A stretch of DNA of 27,412 bases from Saccoglossus kowalevskii (Eukaryota > Hemichordata > Enteropneusta > Harrimaniidae): NCBI RefSeq assembly GCF_000003605.2, contig NW_003130355.1:515917-543328 (forward strand), written 5' to 3'. Below, piece after piece: positions 23,204-27,412 of this stretch. Each line of letters begins with the position of its first letter. Position 1 is the first letter of the stretch. The translations under genes were made by a program, and so were the position numbers. Below the pieces are notes generated by a model that ran no database searches, had not been told where the DNA came from, and was given only the letters and a program-made list of their open reading frames with translations.

Positions 23204-23226
23204 GTCGCTCCTTTTTCCAGATTAGA

Positions 23227-23235
23227 TTGTAGGAC
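23227..23235. repeat. LINE target-site duplication, 5' copy
   Basis: This exact copy of TTGTAGGAC is placed where the minus-strand LINE homology stops. Confidence 0.65.
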
Positions 23236-23865
23236 TCACACCACGTGACTAACTGACATCAACAGTCCACATCACTCGATTGAATATAGATGACGAATGT
23301 GACGACATCACACGATTATGTCTTGTTAGTGATAAACATTTGTCCAGAAAAAAAATCTGAAATAAAAATAATATTTTCTCGATGGGAGAATTTTGAATAA
23401 TCAACAATTTAGCAATAGACCTCAAAAGCATCATAGGAGGTGACAGCAAACTTCAAAGCATATCGAGACTTTCGCACTGTCTCGCACGTAACGTGATTTG
23501 ACAATGATAGGCCTTTGAGCAAATGGCGGCCGAAATCTCGTCGGGAGCGAGAGACTTGCGAGAATTTCCCCTCTCAAATGGTGTTCCATTCTTTACCGTC
23601 ACTGCTACAGTTACCATGTTTACATAGGCCAAGAGTTATTCTTGTTATCTTGTATTTAGAAATCCAGAATGTCGATCCCGGAAGTAGCTCTGAGTAGGAA
23701 ATCATCTGGCAAAAAAAAGACCTGGACGTCCCAAAAAACATGATGCAGGACTGTTATAGCTGAGCTGGAAGAGACACAGGTTCAGGGGAGATGTATTGTG
23801 GTGAGGAGTAGGAGAGTTCAATAGCACACGTTTGTTGTGTTTGTACAACCAATACAACAATGGAT
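23236..23865. other. Gene-free spacer
   Basis: No gene or repeat recognised. Confidence 0.5.
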
Positions 23866-23938
23866 TTAAAGCGCGTTGTATACGTCGCTATGAGTCCCAT
23901 ATCGAACAGGACGTGGTACGACGACTGCCGCACTTTAA
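23866..23938. mobile_element. Small TTAA-bounded element, 73 bp
   Basis: It starts TTAAAGCGCG and ends CGCACTTTAA. The right part (CCCATATCGAAC ... ACGACGACTGCCGCACTTTAA) aligns with the right end of the element at 18976-19100. It is probably an internally deleted relative of family 2. Confidence 0.55.
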
Positions 23939-25625
23939 GGAAGCTGTATACGTCTTAGTATTGATTTTCTAAACTGATGTTTCCATATAAAATATTTACT
24001 GAACCATACAAAGCTATATATTGATAGAAAACCTATTTCACACTGGACCCATTTCAACTCCTTGAACATCACCATGTCACGCATGGCAATGTTGTTGCAA
24101 CATGTTGCATGTATCTGTCAATACCATGTCTGATGAATAACATGTGCACATTGCAACGGCACAAATGACCGCCAGTCGGCCATTTTGAACCCAATCCGAA
24201 AACTACACTTGAACACAATTAATTATCACGTGACCACAAGTCTACGATGCAATTTCAAATTCACCCCTCCCCAATCAAGTACTTGTACTTTTGATAGGTA
24301 TGCTCGGTTACAGCCAATGTCCAGCATTATACAAGTTATTCACTGCTGGACTTTCAGTAAATGCACAACCCTTCAGCATACTGATTTTAATGGTGAAAAA
24401 AACCTCAAATTCAAATACATCCAAACTATAACATTTTGTATTGAAATAATTAGAATTGTGAATAAAGGTATGTAATTTGCATTATGTATGTTATAAATTG
24501 TAGAAGTTTATGTTTAATTTTCAGTGGAAGGTGATTTTATGTGGTTAGCCACTCTTCATTATGGAGTTTGAGCACAGTTAACGAGAGTATACCATGGATC
24601 ACGGTAAGAGAGGAGAGAGGATGTTATTACAACCCCAACGCTCTCCATGGTTCAATTTACATCCCATAGTCCTTTGCAAAATACAATATGGTGAAAACAT
24701 GTTTCTGCCCCATTTCACATGCTGTGCTTGTATACTGCTGCCTCTTCTCTCATTTGCATAAACAAGTTGTGGTCATGATTTTTTTTTTCAGCTTTAAAAT
24801 CAGGATTCAAACCAGTTTTGTTGAGTAAGCAGAATCGATGACAGGTTTAAATAAAAAAAAAGACTGATGATAAGACTTGAAACAAAGAAGATAAATCTGG
24901 ATCTTCTCTCCTCCCCTACTACCTTTCATGAAACCACCCATGATGCTCTGCTTCATTTTATATTTTGCTATTTTCTCTATCCTGCACGCTATAATGTGAA
25001 TATTTTTAATATCATATCTGTGAACACATTTCCCCACTATTGCAGGTGTACAGAACAGTGTTGGTTGGTTAATTAAGTTATTTTTAGGGATTATGTGTAG
25101 CATGGAACTCCCAGTGCGTAGCGAGCTGACCTGGCAGTGATTTGCCTTGTTTGTTGGTATATGGCATTATAATACTGGACATTGTCTTTAAGCTAATTCA
25201 TAAAAAAAAAAAACACCATTAAGAATCCTCCAAAGGATATTGAAATGTTTGATGGGAAATTGTACTGAGATAGTGGTTTTCGGTTTTCATGATCACTTCA
25301 TTTTGGCACTCGCTGTACTATTTTTAAGCTGTAAGTCGATCAGCAAACAAGATATATACCCCAAATTGAACAAACTCTTGCCTTATTGAAACATCAATGG
25401 AAAGGACAGATCGTTGCCCTTGTACAGACATTTTGTTCTGGTTCACATAACAATTAACAACAAGCAAACACACAAGATAAAATTATTTAATATCTATATA
25501 ATATCTATTATATTGATACATTGCATCATTACTACATGAAATAATAAAAGGCACTTTATTGAAATAAATTATAAATTACCAACATCACCTTCAGGTTCTG
25601 GATAAAATACAAGAATACAGATAAC
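23939..25625. other. Gene-free spacer
   Basis: AT-rich, with short frames that resemble nothing known and no repeat that I can define. Confidence 0.5.
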
Positions 25626-25790
25626 TTAAAGCAGGGGAGTCGTCACCTGCGCATGCGTCTGATGGTCATAGCGTGTCATTGTTTACAAACAAGTGCCTAC
25701 CCATGAGCCTTTGCGATTTTAGCGCGTGTTGTTATTGTCGCTTGGGACTCAATTCCTGTATGTTCGCAGGTGACGACCTTCCCGCTTTAA
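25626..25790 (-). mobile_element. TTAA-flanked MITE, family 1, copy D
   Basis: This 165-bp copy is in the same orientation as copy C. The left terminus TTAAAGCAGGGGAGTCGTCA and the right terminus ending CCCGCTTTAA are intact. The interior matches, and several CpG-rich positions have decayed (for example TATGTTCGCA for the usual CGTGCGCA). Confidence 0.85.
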
Positions 25791-25883
25791 AGCAACAGGG
25801 TCATCACCTGCATATATTTGGGAATACATTTCTTGCCCTAAACAACCATAACAAACATTTGTAAACAACCACATGCTGCTTAA
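25787..25883 (+). mobile_element. TTAA-flanked MITE, family 1, internally deleted copy E
   Basis: This 97-bp copy has opposite orientation to copy D and shares D's right TTAA. The left end TTAAAGCAACAGGGTCATCA is followed by CACCTGCATA and GGGAATA. It then jumps to TTTGTAAACAACCACATGCT and a terminal GCTTAA, so about 65 bp are missing. It is more diverged than D. Confidence 0.7.
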
Positions 25884-26250
25884 TAGGTGATTTTCCGTAC
25901 AATTGCGAGATCTCACGAGATGCATGAAAGACGCGCGTCGAACGTCTGTCGCAAAAATCAAACGATTTGATTTTGAACTAGAATTTCTTTATTTCGCAGC
26001 TTACATTGACCAGCCGATCTTCGACAGAGGAATATTGCTTCCGAATACCCTTACTTAATCGAAATTGCCTATCATCAAATGTGGACAGCACATTATTAAG
26101 CATGGAAATGTCCCCGAAATACTTTCACGTTTGTCGAATCCCACGCGATGTTTGACGCGACTACGATGCTATGACCTTTGTTTGTCCTGTTTTTACGTTC
26201 GATTTCAAGCATAACGCGTGATTCTCGCAGTGTACGGAAAATGGTCTATT
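25882..26250. mobile_element. Inverted-repeat element, family 3
   Basis: The left end AATAGGTGATTTTCCGTACA and the reverse complement of the right end AATAGACCATTTTCCGTACA match at 17 of 20 bases. Weaker pairing continues through TGCGAGA, TCACG, TGAAA and TCGAACG for about 55 bp. The interior (369 bp overall) is non-coding. The target duplication is unclear. It abuts copy E, overlapping its final bases, and is unrelated in sequence to the TTAAAG families. Confidence 0.7.
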
Positions 26251-27412
26251 GATAACTCCTTCGCTTTCAAATTTGCATCACATACTAAACTAAAACAATA
26301 GTTTCACAAATTATTTCTCAAGGCACCTCTATTTACCAAGTACATTAATTTGGGGAAGAGGATACAAGAACGGAGAAAGGGAATATTAGTGATATTAGTT
26401 TTTTGGGATTTCTAAATCGACAGTACCGATAACTAGTATATTTTATGTGGGAACTGGAGGTACAAATGCAGGAGGGGTGGCGATACACGAGGCAAAAATA
26501 TTGCACATCAGAATATACCAATGTCCATATTTGGGCATTTCATTGCCCTCTAGGGCCACAAACTTGCATGTTAAATGCATTCTCATAAACATGTGCAATT
26601 ATTAAAACTTCAAATATCTCATTATAAAACAAAAAATTTCAGTTTATTTTTAAACAGCACATAAGTAGATGATACAAGGTTGTGATTTTAAAATTTTTCT
26701 GTGTAGGGCAGCGGACAGGCTTACAAATTTGGAAAGATCACTGGGATAACAATGGAATAATGATTCTATACTATCACAGACAATCTTGCATGCAATTTTT
26801 TCATTTAATTTACACCACTGTACCAACAATTCTTGGTTTTATAAGAATCAAAACATTAAACACTGCTATAATTCTGAAATAAAAGCAAAAATGTTTTTCT
26901 CATGGTTGGTAATAAAATAAAGAAAGTTAAATTTCTGAACTACAAAAATAATTAATAAATTAGTATTTGACAAAGAAATGTGGTATTATCTGAGCCTTAA
27001 ATGAAAAAAAAGGTTTTCTTTAATCAAACTAATTGGTAAATTAAGTAGATGCAAAACTGAAACTAGAATGATTTGAAAACAAAAGTAAGTTTTTTCAGCC
27101 AATTTGTGACTATGCTGAAAGGAAGATTTAAAATGGTTGTTATTTTTGAGTACAACAGAACCGACAAAAAATACACCATAATTTATTAAAATGAATTAAC
27201 AAAGCATACCATATATAGGAACAATGAAGCACATTTATACAAGTCATCATGATTTTTTTAGCTTGGTCCACTGTGAATAGAATAAATCTATGCAAATCAT
27301 AAGACCCGCTAATAATTTTGGAAAATATTGAAATGGCAGTTTTCACGGACGGAAAGTCATTTAAAAAAACTGCAACAAAACTTCCTATAAAAGAAGAAAT
27401 ATTGAATCAAAA
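26251..27412. other. Gene-free AT-rich end region
   Basis: No recognisable gene, repeat family or RNA. Only short frames without domain patterns are present. Confidence 0.5.

Larger units (their letters stand above)
20949..23226 (-). mobile_element. 5'-truncated non-LTR retrotransposon (LINE)
   Basis: This 2.28-kb minus-strand insertion is bounded by a 9-bp direct repeat. It carries the reverse-transcriptase region and C-terminal domain, a stop at 21053-21051, a short 3' UTR, a poly(A) signal AATAAA at 20986-20981, and an ATCCT-type tandem tail at 20978-20949. There is no endonuclease domain, so the 5' part is missing, as expected when target-primed reverse transcription stops early. Motif style suggests the Jockey/CR1 group of APE-type LINEs, but the clade is not proven. 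Confidence 0.85.

Overview
This looks like nuclear DNA from an invertebrate animal. It is AT-rich and mostly non-coding. It has one long open reading frame with a metazoan-style start context and a splice acceptor just upstream, one decayed LINE, and many short inverted-repeat (MITE-like) elements. There are no bacterial operons, ribosome-binding sites, rRNA genes or tRNA genes. The species cannot be read from the sequence. A mollusc or other marine invertebrate is a guess from base composition and LINE type only. Layout: (1) 1-5056 has no recognisable gene. It holds scattered regulatory-like motifs and a 28-bp tandem repeat at 2448-2614. (2) 5057-7996, minus strand, is the only intact gene. 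It encodes a 979-residue protein with about five N-terminal ankyrin repeats, a 17-Glu run, a long Ser/Thr/Asn-rich probably disordered middle with two families of repeated short motifs, and a basic C-terminus. A splice acceptor lies just before its ATG, so there is probably a non-coding 5' exon upstream. (3) 8018-13023 is gene-free. (4) 13.0-26.3 kb is a transposon-rich half. A family of about 165-bp elements with roughly 30-bp terminal inverted repeats, always ending in TTAA, is present in six copies. Three other elements have related ends, and a separate 369-bp inverted-repeat element is also present. (5) 20949-23226, minus strand, is a 5'-truncated, frameshifted non-LTR retrotransposon. It has recognisable reverse-transcriptase motifs, a poly(A) signal, a pentanucleotide 3' tail and a 9-bp target-site duplication. 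(6) The remaining gaps and the last 1.1 kb show nothing recognisable. The strongest observations outside annotated genes are three near-ideal RFX X-box motifs, a 69-bp near-perfect palindrome, a TTAA-element family whose ends carry NRF-1-like motifs, three inverted-repeat elements packed end to end at 25626-26250, and the repeated LPPIE-type motif in the ankyrin protein. I did not find a clear multi-gene novel system. The genes do not form a pathway here: there is one host gene surrounded by mobile-element debris.
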